A stretch of DNA of 45,493 nt, taken from assembly GCF_019710745.1 (NCBI RefSeq), contig NZ_JAHKJW010000054.1:1-45493 (forward strand). The letters are read 5' to 3'. The translations under genes and the position numbers were made by a program. Every line of letters starts with the position of its first letter. The stretch's first letter is position 1. Positions 16,155 through 23,784 of this stretch are shown here, one piece after another. This stretch comes from Streptomyces beigongshangae. GTDB taxonomy: Bacteria; Actinomycetota; Actinomycetes; Streptomycetales; Streptomycetaceae. Under the pieces are notes generated by a model. That model was not told the origin of the DNA. It ran no database searches and worked only from the letters and a program-made list of their open reading frames with translations.

Positions 16155-16981
16155 ATGTTCAGCCCGCCCCATGAGGCGATGCATCGCATTTTCCAGGAGT
16201 ACCCGGAGCTGTTCACCGGTGTCTCCCGAGTCCTCGGTCTCGATTTCGCTCCGCCCACCTCCGTCACGGCCGTGCCGACCGATCTCACCGAGGCCAGACC
16301 GGTCGAGCGCCGGGTGGACACACTGCTTCGGTTCGACTGCGACGGCTCAGCGGGAGAGGACTCGTTCCTGCTGGCCGTCGAGTCGCAGGGAAAGAAGGAC
16401 CCGGACAAGCACGCCAGCTGGGCCTACTGCCTGTCGTTCTTGTGCAGCAAGTACAAGATTCCGGTCCTGCTGCTGGTCGTCTGCCAGGACCGGGCCACAG
16501 TCGAGTGGGCCGCCCGACCGGTGTCCCTCAGTCCTCGGCGATGGCCCGCGCTGACCTGTCGCTGGCCGCGCTGTCCGTCATCACCCACGCGAAAGATCCG
16601 GGTATCGGTGAAATACTGAAGACCCTGTCCACCGCCCTGCAGGGCGTGACCGAAGCCGTCTCGGACCCCATCGTCGAATTCACCGCACAAGGCATGGGCG
16701 GCAACCGCCGGGCCGCAGAACTCCGGAGGAACCTGGTGGCTGTGGACCTCTCCTTCTGCAAGTCGTACCTCGTCGAAGAGATCCGGGACGAGGCACGAAC
16801 GGAATCCCGCGTCCAGGACATCCTGCTCGTTCTCGAAACGCGCGGCCTTGACGTGCCCGACGAAGTCCGTGAGCGCGTCATCGGCTGTGACGACCCCGGT
16901 CTCCTCCGCCGCTGGCTCACCCGGGCCGTCACCGCGCCGTCCGCCGGGGAGATCTTCACGGAGGCGCCGGACGACGTGTGA
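16155..16981 (+). pseudogene. Broken PD-(D/E)XK-like (Rpn/transposase-type) protein gene
   Basis: Two reading frames together resemble a single streptomycete protein family of roughly 290-300 residues. The first frame (16155 to about 16555) encodes the N-terminus: PHEAMHRIFQEYPELF, TDLTEARPVERRVDTLLRFD and LLAVESQGKKDPDKHASWAYCLSFL. The D...ExQ.KK pattern suggests a PD-(D/E)XK nuclease core. This frame then drifts into unrelated residues and stops at 16619. The second frame (shifted by 2) resumes with DLSLAALSVITHAKDPGIGEILKTL and runs to 16981. The family's middle segment of roughly 20 residues (between ...WPALT and ...DLSLAALS) is missing. The junction carries GCTGACCTG (16550-16558), which could belong to either side, so a microhomology deletion is likely. 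Intact relatives are common multicopy genes; function unproven. Confidence 0.78.
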
Positions 16982-17042
16982 GGCCCGGGGGCGTCGGTCG
17001 GCCGGTGGGGCGGCCGATGCCCCCGGGGCGCCCGGTCCCTCG

Positions 17043-17048
17043 TAGGGT
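17043..17048 (+). promoter_or_regulatory. -10 element of a probable leaderless mshB transcript
   Basis: TAGGGT lies six bases before the mshB ATG, matching the streptomycete TANNNT -10. No -35 match is evident. Confidence 0.5.
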
Positions 17049-17054
17049 GAGCAC

Positions 17055-17981
17055 ATGACAGAACTGCCCGCCAGGCGTCTGCTCCTGGTGCACGCGCACC
17101 CGGACGACGAGGCGATCAACAACGGCGCGACCATGGCCCGGTACGCGGCCGAGGGCGCCCGGGTCACCCTCGTGACCTGCACCCGGGGCGAGATGGGCGA
17201 GGTCATCCCGCCCGGCCTCGCCCATCTGTCGGGCGAGGAGCTGGGCGCGTACCGCCTGGGGGAGCTGGCCGAGGCGATGCGCGCGCTCGGTGTGCGGGAC
17301 GTGCGGTTCCTCGGCGGCGCCGGCCGGTACCGGGACTCCGGGATGATGGGCGTCCCGGAGAACGACGACCCCCGCTGCTTCTGGCGGGCGGACGTCGACG
17401 AGGCCGCCGCGCACCTGGTCGGGGTGATCCGCGAGGTGCGCCCCCAGGTACTCGTCACCTACGACCCGGACGGCGGGTACGGCCACCCGGACCACATCCA
17501 GGCCCACCGCGTCGCCATGCGGGCCGCCGACCTGGCCGCCGAGCCGGACTTCCGCACCGACCTCGGCGAACCGTGGGCGATTGCGAAGATCTACTGGAAC
17601 CGCGTGCCGCGTTCCGTCGCCGAGGAGGGCTTCGCCCGGCTGAAGGAGGAACTCGCCGAACTGCCGTTCCCCGCCGCCGCCACGGTCGACGACGTACCGG
17701 GCGTGGTGGGCGACTCCGTGGTCACGACGGAGATCGGCGGAACCGGCCCGGACGGCGGTGACCACGCGGCCGCCAAGGCCGCCGCGATGCGGGCGCACGC
17801 CACCCAGATCGAGGTCGCCGGACCGTGGTTCGCCCTCTCCAACCGGCTCGCGCAGCCCCTCTTCCCCGTCGAGTACTACGAGTTGGTGCACGGCGGAGGT
17901 ACCGGGACGGCGCGGGAGACCGACCTGTTCGCAGGGATCGCCGATTCGTTCGCGAATGCCAACGACGGTGGTGCCCGATGA
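17055..17981 (+). CDS. mshB: N-acetyl-1-D-myo-inositol-2-amino-2-deoxy-alpha-D-glucopyranoside deacetylase
   Basis: A 308-residue zinc deacetylase of the LmbE/PIG-L family that removes the acetyl group from GlcNAc-inositol in mycothiol synthesis, giving the amine that MshC joins to cysteine. The AHPDDE motif is at 14-19 (His15, Asp18 zinc ligands, Asp17 catalytic), and the third His is in GYGHPDHIQAHR near 143-146. The MshB-specific segments SGMMGVPENDDPRCFWRAD and VTYDPDGGYGHPDH separate it from the related Mca amidase. The stop overlaps the next start (ATGA). From memory it matches S. coelicolor SCO5126 and M. tuberculosis Rv1170. Confidence 0.96.
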   Translation: MTELPARRLLLVHAHPDDEAINNGATMARYAAEGARVTLVTCTRGEMGEVIPPGLAHLSGEELGAYRLGELAEAMRALGVRDVRFLGGAGRYRDSGMMGVPENDDPRCFWRADVDEAAAHLVGVIREVRPQVLVTYDPDGGYGHPDHIQAHRVAMRAADLAAEPDFRTDLGEPWAIAKIYWNRVPRSVAEEGFARLKEELAELPFPAAATVDDVPGVVGDSVVTTEIGGTGPDGGDHAAAKAAAMRAHATQIEVAGPWFALSNRLAQPLFPVEYYELVHGGGTGTARETDLFAGIADSFANANDGGAR

Positions 17982-18463
17982 GCGCGGCGGAGCGGTCGCG
18001 GGCGGACCGGGCGAACCCGGATCGATCGAACACCGACCAGTCGCACGCGGACCGGTCGAACGCGGGCAGTGCGCTCGCCCAGCCCTTGCGACTGCCCTCG
18101 GCCACCCGGACCGCCGCCCACCTGGGGCTCTTCCTGCTCGGTGCCCTGGTCGCGGTGGCCGGGGCGCTGGTCCAGTCGGGCTGGTTCCCGGGCGGGCTGC
18201 TGCTCGCGCTGGCCGGGGCGGCGGGACTGTTCCTGGGCGGCTCGTACGCGATGGGCGGCCGGGCCGGGGCCCTCGCACCCGCGGCCGGCTGGATGGTCGC
18301 CGTCATCCTGCTCACCGCCAGCCGTCCGGAGGGCGACTTCCTCTTCGCCGCGGGAGCCGGTTCCTACCTGTTCCTGCTCGGTGGGATGGCTGTGGCTGTG
18401 ATGTGCGCCACCCTTGGCCAAGGGTGGCAACCGGGCGGTCCCACCGCCCGACTTGGCAAGTGA
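17978..18463 (+). CDS. DUF6113-like four-helix membrane protein
   Basis: A 161-residue protein overlapping mshB by four bases. A hydrophilic N-terminus of about 40 residues contains near-repeats (ADRANPDRSNTDQSHADRSNAG). Four hydrophobic segments follow (about 45-65, 70-92, 98-113, 122-142). The C-terminus ends in GWQPGGPTARLGK. The family stays next to mshB in actinobacteria (Rv1171 in M. tuberculosis is the positional match), but no function is known. A 22-bp perfect palindrome and a further hairpin overlap its last codons and could end transcription or hold an operator. Confidence 0.8.
   Translation: MSAAERSRADRANPDRSNTDQSHADRSNAGSALAQPLRLPSATRTAAHLGLFLLGALVAVAGALVQSGWFPGGLLLALAGAAGLFLGGSYAMGGRAGALAPAAGWMVAVILLTASRPEGDFLFAAGAGSYLFLLGGMAVAVMCATLGQGWQPGGPTARLGK
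18407..18461. promoter_or_regulatory. Palindrome cluster at the 3' end of the mshB unit
   Basis: A 22-bp perfect palindrome (18407-18428; half-site GCCACCCTTGG) is followed by the hairpin CGGGCGGT-ccc-ACCGCCCG (18432-18450) and the dyad ACTTGGCAAGT (18451-18461). All lie within the last 19 codons of the DUF6113-like gene. They could form a compound terminator or an operator for the next gene. Confidence 0.5.
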
Positions 18464-18623
18464 CGTACCGCTTCGCCACGACACACCGGTGCACGTCCGG
18501 TGTGGGTTTCCCCGAAGGCCGCAGGAAGCGGGGGACAAGTGGCCAGTATGGTGGTGCGCGCCGCCGAGCCGCCCGAATCGAGGTCGAGTACACGGGCGGT
18601 GGAGCCAACCGGGAGAACCTGCC

Positions 18624-20885
18624 TTGAGTCGTGAAACTGACAGTTCGTCCTCCGGGCCCAACGGGCGCGGCGGAACCGCATACCCGTCGGGGACTCCGCC
18701 GTACGGAACCCCCATGGCTTCCGACGCCGCCGCCGACCGGCCGGAACAGCCCAAGACCGAGACCACGCTGACGACCCGGATCCGCATCAACATCCCCGGA
18801 TCCCGGCCGATCCCGCCGGTCGTCGTGCGCAAGTCCGTGGCCAACGGGGCCAACGGGGAGTCCTCCGACGCCACGGGTGCGTCGCGGACGCCCGCCCCGG
18901 ACGCCGGACCGGCCGCACCCTCCGGCGGGCCCGTGGACCCCGACACGGGGTCCCACGCCCTGCCCGCCGGCGCCGACGGCGGCGGCGGGGAGAAGGCCAG
19001 CGACTGGTTCGCACCACGCAAGGCCGGTGCGCCGAAGGGTGGTCCGGGCGGTGCCGGTGCCAACGGCGCGGGCCTGGCCGCCGGTTCCGGTGCCCAGGGC
19101 CCGGCGTCCGGCGGCGCACCCGCGGCGCGGCCGGGCAGTGGCCCCGGTGGCCCCCGGAACCCCTCCGCCGGTGGTGGCGTGCCCCGTCCCGGCGGCACCA
19201 AGGGGGCGGGACTGCCCGGCGCGGGCGGCACCGGACCCGTGGCGCCCGGTCACGGCGGCGGCACCGGCTCGTTCGACGTGTCCCGGGCGCTGGCGGCGGG
19301 GCCGTTGGGCTCCGGACCGGGCGAGTCGCCGTATCCGGCGGGCCCCTCGGCGGGCTCTCCGGCGGGCGGCGGAGAACCGCGACCCGACGGACTCCCGTAC
19401 TTCTCCGACGGCGGCCAGGGCAATCACGGCAATCAGGGTGGACCCGCGGGCGCGACCGGCGGGCCGGTCACCGGTGACACGCCCCTGGCCGTGCGCGGCG
19501 GTGTCCCGGACGGTCAGGGCTTCCCCGGCGGGCCCGCCGGGCAGGGCGGCCCCGGCGGTGGCCAGGGCGGCCCCGCGGCCTCCGACGCCTCCGGCTTCCC
19601 CGGCGGGAAGGGGGCCCAGAGCGGCTCCCCCTTCTCCGGTGCCCCCGCGGGCGCCGACCGCCCCGGTGGCGGCCTGAGCGACGACACCGCGATCCTCACC
19701 CCGCAGATCCCCGCGCCCGAGCCGGGCGCGCCGGGTGCGCCGGGCCGCGGCGGCGCCGGTGACGACGTCTCCGGGCACACCCTCACCAGCGGCATCCCCG
19801 TCGTGCCCCCCGCCTCGAACTCGCCGTTCGGACCGGGCGCGCACACGGACGGGCCCCTGCCGCACCAGCCCCCGAAGCTGTCGGAACCGGTCCCGCCGGC
19901 CGCCCCCGCGGCCGCGCAGTCCAAGAAGAAGAAAAAGAAGGGGCGCAGCAAGCTGGTGCTCCTGGTCACCGGCCTGGTGACCCTGGGCGGCATCGCGTAC
20001 GGCGCCGGACTGCTCATGAACCACTCCGACGTGCCCAAGGGCACCAGTGTGCTCGGCGTGGACATCGGCGGCGGCACCCGCGACGACGCCGTCAAGAAGC
20101 TCGACGACGCCTTCAAGGAGCGGGCGGCCAAGCCGCTGCAGCTCTCGGTCGACGGCGACACCGTCGCGCTCAAGCCGGACCAGGCCGGACTCCAGCTCGA
20201 CGGCCAGGCCACCGTGCGCGCCGCCGCGGTCAGCGACTACAACCCCGTCTCGGTGATCGGCTCGCTGTTCGGCAACGGGCGGGCCGTCGCGCCCGTCATG
20301 CCCGTCGACGAGGAGAAGCTGGCCGCCGCCCTGGAGCGGGCCGCGGGCGGCTCCGGCTCGGCGGCCGAGGGCACGATCGAGTTCGAGTCGGGCAAGGCCG
20401 TCCCCGTCTACGGCAGGGCGGGCAAGGGCATCGACGTCGACCGCTCCACGGAGGCCGTCGAGGAGGCGTACCGCACCCAGGTGGAGACGGGGAGGCCGGC
20501 CGCCGTGCGGGTGCCCACCACGCAGAAGGAGCCCAAGGTCAGCAAGGCCGAGGTCGACCGCATGATGAAGGAGTTCGCGCAGCCGGCGATGTCCGGCCTC
20601 GTGACCGTCAAGGCCGGCACGGCGGTGGTGCAGTTCAGCCCGGAGAACTCCCTGTGGAAGTTCATCGGCGTCAAGGCCACCGGCCAGGGCAAGCTGGTCG
20701 ACCACTACGACCTGGACGCGCTCAAGGAGCTGTACGGCGGCGCGTTCGACGGCGTGCTGATCACCCGGGGCAACGGCAACAGGACCGCCGTGACGCCCCA
20801 GGACGTGGTCGGCGCGCTGCGCCCGGCCCTGCTCGGCAAGACGGAGGCGGAGCGCGTCGGCGTGATCGAGACCGACCCCAGCTAG
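18624..20885 (+). CDS. Membrane protein with extracytoplasmic peptidoglycan-binding-type domain
   Basis: A 753-residue protein starting at TTG (GGGAG eight bases upstream; the N-terminus SRETDSSSSGPNGRGG is familiar from streptomycete homologues). Residues 1 to about 430 are Gly/Pro/Ala-rich and probably disordered, on the cytoplasmic side. A KKKKKKGR block then precedes one transmembrane helix (about 443-465). The external part (about 470-753) resembles PG_binding_4 domains associated with VanW-type proteins (VLGVDIGGGTRDDAVKKL..., then a second block GKGIDVDRSTEAVEEAY). No VanW or L,D-transpeptidase catalytic motif is visible, so it is more likely a structural or sensing protein. A strong terminator follows at 20940-20973. 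Confidence 0.85.
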   Translation: MSRETDSSSSGPNGRGGTAYPSGTPPYGTPMASDAAADRPEQPKTETTLTTRIRINIPGSRPIPPVVVRKSVANGANGESSDATGASRTPAPDAGPAAPSGGPVDPDTGSHALPAGADGGGGEKASDWFAPRKAGAPKGGPGGAGANGAGLAAGSGAQGPASGGAPAARPGSGPGGPRNPSAGGGVPRPGGTKGAGLPGAGGTGPVAPGHGGGTGSFDVSRALAAGPLGSGPGESPYPAGPSAGSPAGGGEPRPDGLPYFSDGGQGNHGNQGGPAGATGGPVTGDTPLAVRGGVPDGQGFPGGPAGQGGPGGGQGGPAASDASGFPGGKGAQSGSPFSGAPAGADRPGGGLSDDTAILTPQIPAPEPGAPGAPGRGGAGDDVSGHTLTSGIPVVPPASNSPFGPGAHTDGPLPHQPPKLSEPVPPAAPAAAQSKKKKKKGRSKLVLLVTGLVTLGGIAYGAGLLMNHSDVPKGTSVLGVDIGGGTRDDAVKKLDDAFKERAAKPLQLSVDGDTVALKPDQAGLQLDGQATVRAAAVSDYNPVSVIGSLFGNGRAVAPVMPVDEEKLAAALERAAGGSGSAAEGTIEFESGKAVPVYGRAGKGIDVDRSTEAVEEAYRTQVETGRPAAVRVPTTQKEPKVSKAEVDRMMKEFAQPAMSGLVTVKAGTAVVQFSPENSLWKFIGVKATGQGKLVDHYDLDALKELYGGAFDGVLITRGNGNRTAVTPQDVVGALRPALLGKTEAERVGVIETDPS

Positions 20886-20939
20886 CCGTTCCGGTGGCCG
20901 GTGGCCACCAGCCGACGGCCGCGGCCTGACGGTGGAGAC

Positions 20940-20973
20940 GAGAGGGCACCCGGTGATGACCGGGTGCCCTCTC
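20940..20973. terminator. Strong bidirectional terminator
   Basis: A perfect 15-bp stem GAGAGGGCACCCGGT with tetraloop GATG, between convergent genes (20885 stop and 21066 stop). Confidence 0.85.
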
Positions 20974-21064
20974 GTCCTGTCCGGGCGTCCTGTCCGGGCG
21001 TCCTGTCCGGGCGTCCTGTCCGGGCGTCCTGTCCGGGCGTCCTCTTCGGGTGTTCTGTCCGGGC
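20974..21064. repeat. 13-bp tandem repeat, seven units
   Basis: Unit GTCCTGTCCGGGC: five perfect copies from 20974, then two copies with substitutions. It starts at the base after the terminator stem and ends one base before the stop codon of the minus-strand gene at 21066. Confidence 0.95.
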
Positions 21065-21065
21065 C

Positions 21066-21914
21066 TCAGTTGAGCATCGCGCGGGCCGCGTGTGCCTGGC
21101 TGCGTACGCGGTCGGCGGTGGGCTCGTCGACCGCGGCCACGATCTCCGCGTACGCGTCCAGTTCCCTGGCCCCCGTGAGGAAGTCGCCCCGCTGGACGAG
21201 GAGCTGGGCGCGCTCGTAGCGCAGACGGGCCGGGTGGGAGGGCAGCAGCAGGGAGAGGTCGACCGCCCAGAGGGCCACGTCGGAGCGTTCGGGCCGGGCG
21301 GCGGCCCAGGCGCGGACGTTGTTGAGGATGCGCAGGACGACGTCGAGCGGATCGGCGGGCGCGAGCATCGACGGGTCGAGCGGGGAGCCGGTGGCCCCGG
21401 CCACCATCAGCGCGGCGTCGGTGCCGGTCAGGACCCGGCCGCCGTCGAAGGGGTCGGCGAGGACCTGCTGCTCCGGCGGGCCGAAACCGACGACGAAGTG
21501 ACCGGGCAGGGCGACCCCGTAGACGGGCGCCCCGGCCCGCCTCGCGACCTCCATCCACACGACCGAGAGCAGGATCGGCAGTCCGCGGCGCCGCCGCAGC
21601 ACCTCGTGGAGCAGCGAGGAGTGCAGACGCTGGTAGTCGCCGGGTACGCCGCGGAAGCCGAGGCCGCCGAGGTGCTCGGCGAGTGCGGTGGCCCAGGACC
21701 GGGGGCCGCCGGGCCGGAACGGCAGCTCACCGGCCAGCCGGTCCAGCTCGATCTGGGCCGCGTCCATCCCGGCCTCGGTCAGCTCCCCGTCGGCCTGGGC
21801 GCCCACCAGCAGGCACAGGGCGGACAGGTCGGGGCGTTCGGACCGTGCCTCGTCGGCGAACCGCCGCCGCCACTCGGCGCTCCGCTCCGGGCCGGGGGGA
21901 TGAAGAGGACGCAT
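21066..21914 (-). CDS. SirB1/transglutaminase-like superfamily protein
   Basis: A 282-residue protein. Conserved SirB1 features are seen: GVPGDYQRLHSSLLHEVLRRRRGLPILLSVVWMEVARR and APVYGVALPGHFVVGF, then FDGG..L and a TPR-like tail (AQLLVQRGDFLTGARELDAYAEI). In active transglutaminases a Cys-His-Asp triad is used. Here the Cys position of RRGLPILLSV appears replaced, while the His of LPGHFVVG and an Asp in ADPFDGG remain, so catalysis is doubtful. An in-frame GTG at 21935 would overlap the upstream stop (GTGA); ATG 21914 was chosen for its AAAGGG-type upstream site. Role unknown. Confidence 0.82.
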   Translation of the reverse strand: MRPLHPPGPERSAEWRRRFADEARSERPDLSALCLLVGAQADGELTEAGMDAAQIELDRLAGELPFRPGGPRSWATALAEHLGGLGFRGVPGDYQRLHSSLLHEVLRRRRGLPILLSVVWMEVARRAGAPVYGVALPGHFVVGFGPPEQQVLADPFDGGRVLTGTDAALMVAGATGSPLDPSMLAPADPLDVVLRILNNVRAWAAARPERSDVALWAVDLSLLLPSHPARLRYERAQLLVQRGDFLTGARELDAYAEIVAAVDEPTADRVRSQAHAARAMLN

Positions 21915-21931
21915 AGCTGCTTCGTGCCCTT

Positions 21932-23110
21932 TCACGCCGATCGATACGGGTCGACGGCGTCTTTGCCGGGGTCCCCGCGGGGGCTGCGGGGGCGGTCGGC
22001 TCGGCCGGGACGGTCGGGTGCGGGTTCGTCGTGGCCGGTCGCGCGGTTCCCCGCGCCCCTTTCGGGGGCGCCGGTCCCCGCGCCTCCTTCAGGGGACGCC
22101 GGGGCCCGGTAGTGGTGGTACGTGTGGTGCGGGGTGAAGCCCAGGTGGGTGTACAGGGCGCGGGCGCCCGTGTTCTCCGTCTCCACCTGGAGCCAGGCGG
22201 CCGAGGCGCCCTCGGTCAGTGCCCGGCGGGCCAGTGCCGTCATGACGGTGGTGGCCAGGCCCTGGCGGCGCAGCCCCGGGTCCACCTCGACCGCGGCGAA
22301 CCCCGCCCAGCGGCCGTCGACGACACAGCGCCCGATCGCCGCCGGTGCGCCCGGCCCGGTGCCGGGCACGGTCGCGAACCACACCGAGGGGCCGCTGCCC
22401 AGCACCTTCAGCGCCACCTCGCTCACCCCCTTGCGCTGGTAGCGCTCCAGCCACCGCTCGTCCGCCTCACGCGACAGCGTGACCGTCCGCTCCGGGCCCG
22501 GCGGGGCCGTCGGGCCGGGGAGGTCGGCCACCGGCGCCAGCGCGCCGATCCACAGCTCCGCGCTCACCTCGCGCACCCATCCCCGCGCCTCCAGCTCCGC
22601 GCAGAGCAGTTCCTGCGTCCCCTCGGCACCCGTCGCGGTCTGCGCGTAGGCGGGCAGCCCGCGGGCCCCGTACCACTCCCGTACGCGTGCCAGCGCCTCG
22701 TCCAGCGGCATGCCCGGATCGCCCAGGGGCAGCACCGAGTTGGCGCGGCGGGTGAAACCGGACGCGGCCCGCAGCTCCCACTCCCCGAGCCGCTCCCGCT
22801 CCACCGGCTGCCAGGCCCGCGCGGCGATCCGCGCGAGCTCCCCGTAGGAGGCGGCGGGACCCCGGCGGCGCGCCGGGGCGGAGGGCACCACCTTGCCCGC
22901 CACCAGCGCGGACTCCGGAATCCGGACGCTCTCGCCGGACCGGCGTGTGACCAGCAGCACACCGTCGTCCCATGATGTGAGAACGCCAACGGTGTCGCTG
23001 AACTTCTCACCCTTAGGGGCCCCTACTCTCAGCTGCCGCACCGAGACACGTTTCCCCACGTCAGCCGGGGTAACGCTGACCTGGAGCCGGAAGTGTGCAG
23101 AGAAATCCAC
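21932..23110 (-). CDS. GNAT family N-acetyltransferase with N-terminal SH3-like region
   Basis: A 392-residue protein starting at GTG. The N-terminal 80 residues (VGKRVSVRQLRVG...VGVLTSWDDGVLLVTRRSGE) look like a small beta-barrel. A poorly conserved middle and a C-terminal GNAT domain follow (about 235-345), with the acetyl-CoA loop VDPGLRRQGLATTVM and WLQVETENTGARALYTHLGF. The substrate is unknown. The last ~45 residues are low-complexity, and part of them (APERGAGNRATGHDEP) is encoded by a copy of an intergenic repeat, so the gene has probably been extended by repeat insertion. It is divergent from fdxA, as in other actinobacteria. Confidence 0.88.
   Translation of the reverse strand: MDFSAHFRLQVSVTPADVGKRVSVRQLRVGAPKGEKFSDTVGVLTSWDDGVLLVTRRSGESVRIPESALVAGKVVPSAPARRRGPAASYGELARIAARAWQPVERERLGEWELRAASGFTRRANSVLPLGDPGMPLDEALARVREWYGARGLPAYAQTATGAEGTQELLCAELEARGWVREVSAELWIGALAPVADLPGPTAPPGPERTVTLSREADERWLERYQRKGVSEVALKVLGSGPSVWFATVPGTGPGAPAAIGRCVVDGRWAGFAAVEVDPGLRRQGLATTVMTALARRALTEGASAAWLQVETENTGARALYTHLGFTPHHTYHHYRAPASPEGGAGTGAPERGAGNRATGHDEPAPDRPGRADRPRSPRGDPGKDAVDPYRSA
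22028..22060 (-). repeat. Interspersed repeat copy A, inside the GNAT 3' end
   Basis: On the minus strand this contains GGGGCGCGGGGAACCGCGCG followed by ACCGGCCACGAC. It differs by one base from the copy near 38893-38925 and forms coding sequence for the GNAT tail. Confidence 0.8.
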
Positions 23111-23130
23111 AGCTCAGTCCAACCCTCCTG

Positions 23131-23159
23131 TTCGGATCATGCCCAAGAACGGAGATACT
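23131..23159 (+). promoter_or_regulatory. Possible fdxA promoter
   Basis: TTCGGA (23131-23136) and GATACT (23154-23159) with a 17-bp spacer, about 90 bases upstream of the fdxA start. The -35 match is weak. Confidence 0.35.
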
Positions 23160-23251
23160 AGGTGCGGGCATCGACGACGCCGCGCTCCCGCGCGCCAGGT
23201 GGCGGAGCCTGAAGACGGCTCGCCAGCGCCCTATCGAGGAGGAACGACAGC

Positions 23252-23572
23252 GTGACCTACGTCATCGCGCAGCCTTGTGTCGACGTCAAGGACAAGGCGT
23301 GCATCGAGGAGTGCCCGGTCGACTGCATCTACGAGGGCCAGCGGTCCTTGTACATCCACCCGGACGAATGCGTCGACTGTGGTGCCTGTGAGCCGGTCTG
23401 CCCGGTCGAGGCGATCTTCTACGAGGACGACACTCCCGAGGAGTGGAAGGACTACTACAAGGCGAACGTCGAGTTCTTCGACGAACTCGGTTCGCCCGGC
23501 GGCGCCAGCAAGCTGGGACTCATCGAGCGCGACCACCCCTTCGTCGCAGCGCTGCCGCCGCAGAACCAGTAA
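23252..23572 (+). CDS. fdxA: 7Fe ferredoxin (3Fe-4S/4Fe-4S)
   Basis: A 106-residue seven-iron ferredoxin. GTG start with GAGGAGGAA upstream. Cys9, Cys17 and Cys50 should hold the [3Fe-4S] cluster; Cys21, Cys40, Cys43 and Cys46 the [4Fe-4S] cluster; Cys25 is the free cysteine. The spacing matches Azotobacter ferredoxin I shifted by one residue. It is a cytosolic low-potential electron carrier; in actinobacteria such ferredoxins can serve P450s and other redox enzymes. It lies directly upstream of dapC, the same order as fdxC-dapC in M. tuberculosis. A hairpin at 23624-23657 separates the two. Confidence 0.96.
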   Translation: MTYVIAQPCVDVKDKACIEECPVDCIYEGQRSLYIHPDECVDCGACEPVCPVEAIFYEDDTPEEWKDYYKANVEFFDELGSPGGASKLGLIERDHPFVAALPPQNQ

Positions 23573-23623
23573 GCGGTCCGTGCGTTCGCGGCCCCGCCCG
23601 GCGGTGGCCGGGGGGCGCCGCTC

Positions 23624-23657
23624 CGGTCCCGTACGGCCCCGCCGCCGTACGGGACCG
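23624..23657 (+). terminator. fdxA terminator
   Basis: A 14-bp perfect stem CGGTCCCGTACGGC / GCCGTACGGGACCG with a six-base loop, about 50 bases after the fdxA stop. Confidence 0.75.
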
Positions 23658-23679
23658 CCGTGTCCGCCGTGCGTGACCG

Positions 23680-23742
23680 GTATGCATACGCGTGCGCGGA
23701 TATGTACGTACATGTGGATGTGCGTCCACGATCACATGTACG
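23680..23742. promoter_or_regulatory. Palindrome cluster upstream of dapC
   Basis: Contains the palindromes GTATGCATAC (23680-23689) and ATGTACGTACAT (23702-23713), plus an inverted repeat CGTACATGTG / CACATGTACG (23707-23716, 23733-23742). It is AT-richer than the surroundings, between the fdxA terminator and the dapC start. Confidence 0.5.
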
Positions 23743-23784
23743 CGTCCGGACGTGCCGTCCGTGCGAGAAAGTGAGCCAGAACCC

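Noticed and set aside
16155..16981. Simple sequencing frameshift in an otherwise intact gene
   Set aside because: A one-base fix does not restore the family's middle segment; roughly 20 residues are also missing at the junction.
20974..21064. CRISPR array
   Set aside because: Direct 13-bp units without spacers; no cas genes in the window.
23660..23784. Short peptide-coding frames in the fdxA-dapC gap
   Set aside because: Rich in Met/His/Arg from palindromic DNA, no ribosome sites, better explained as regulatory DNA.
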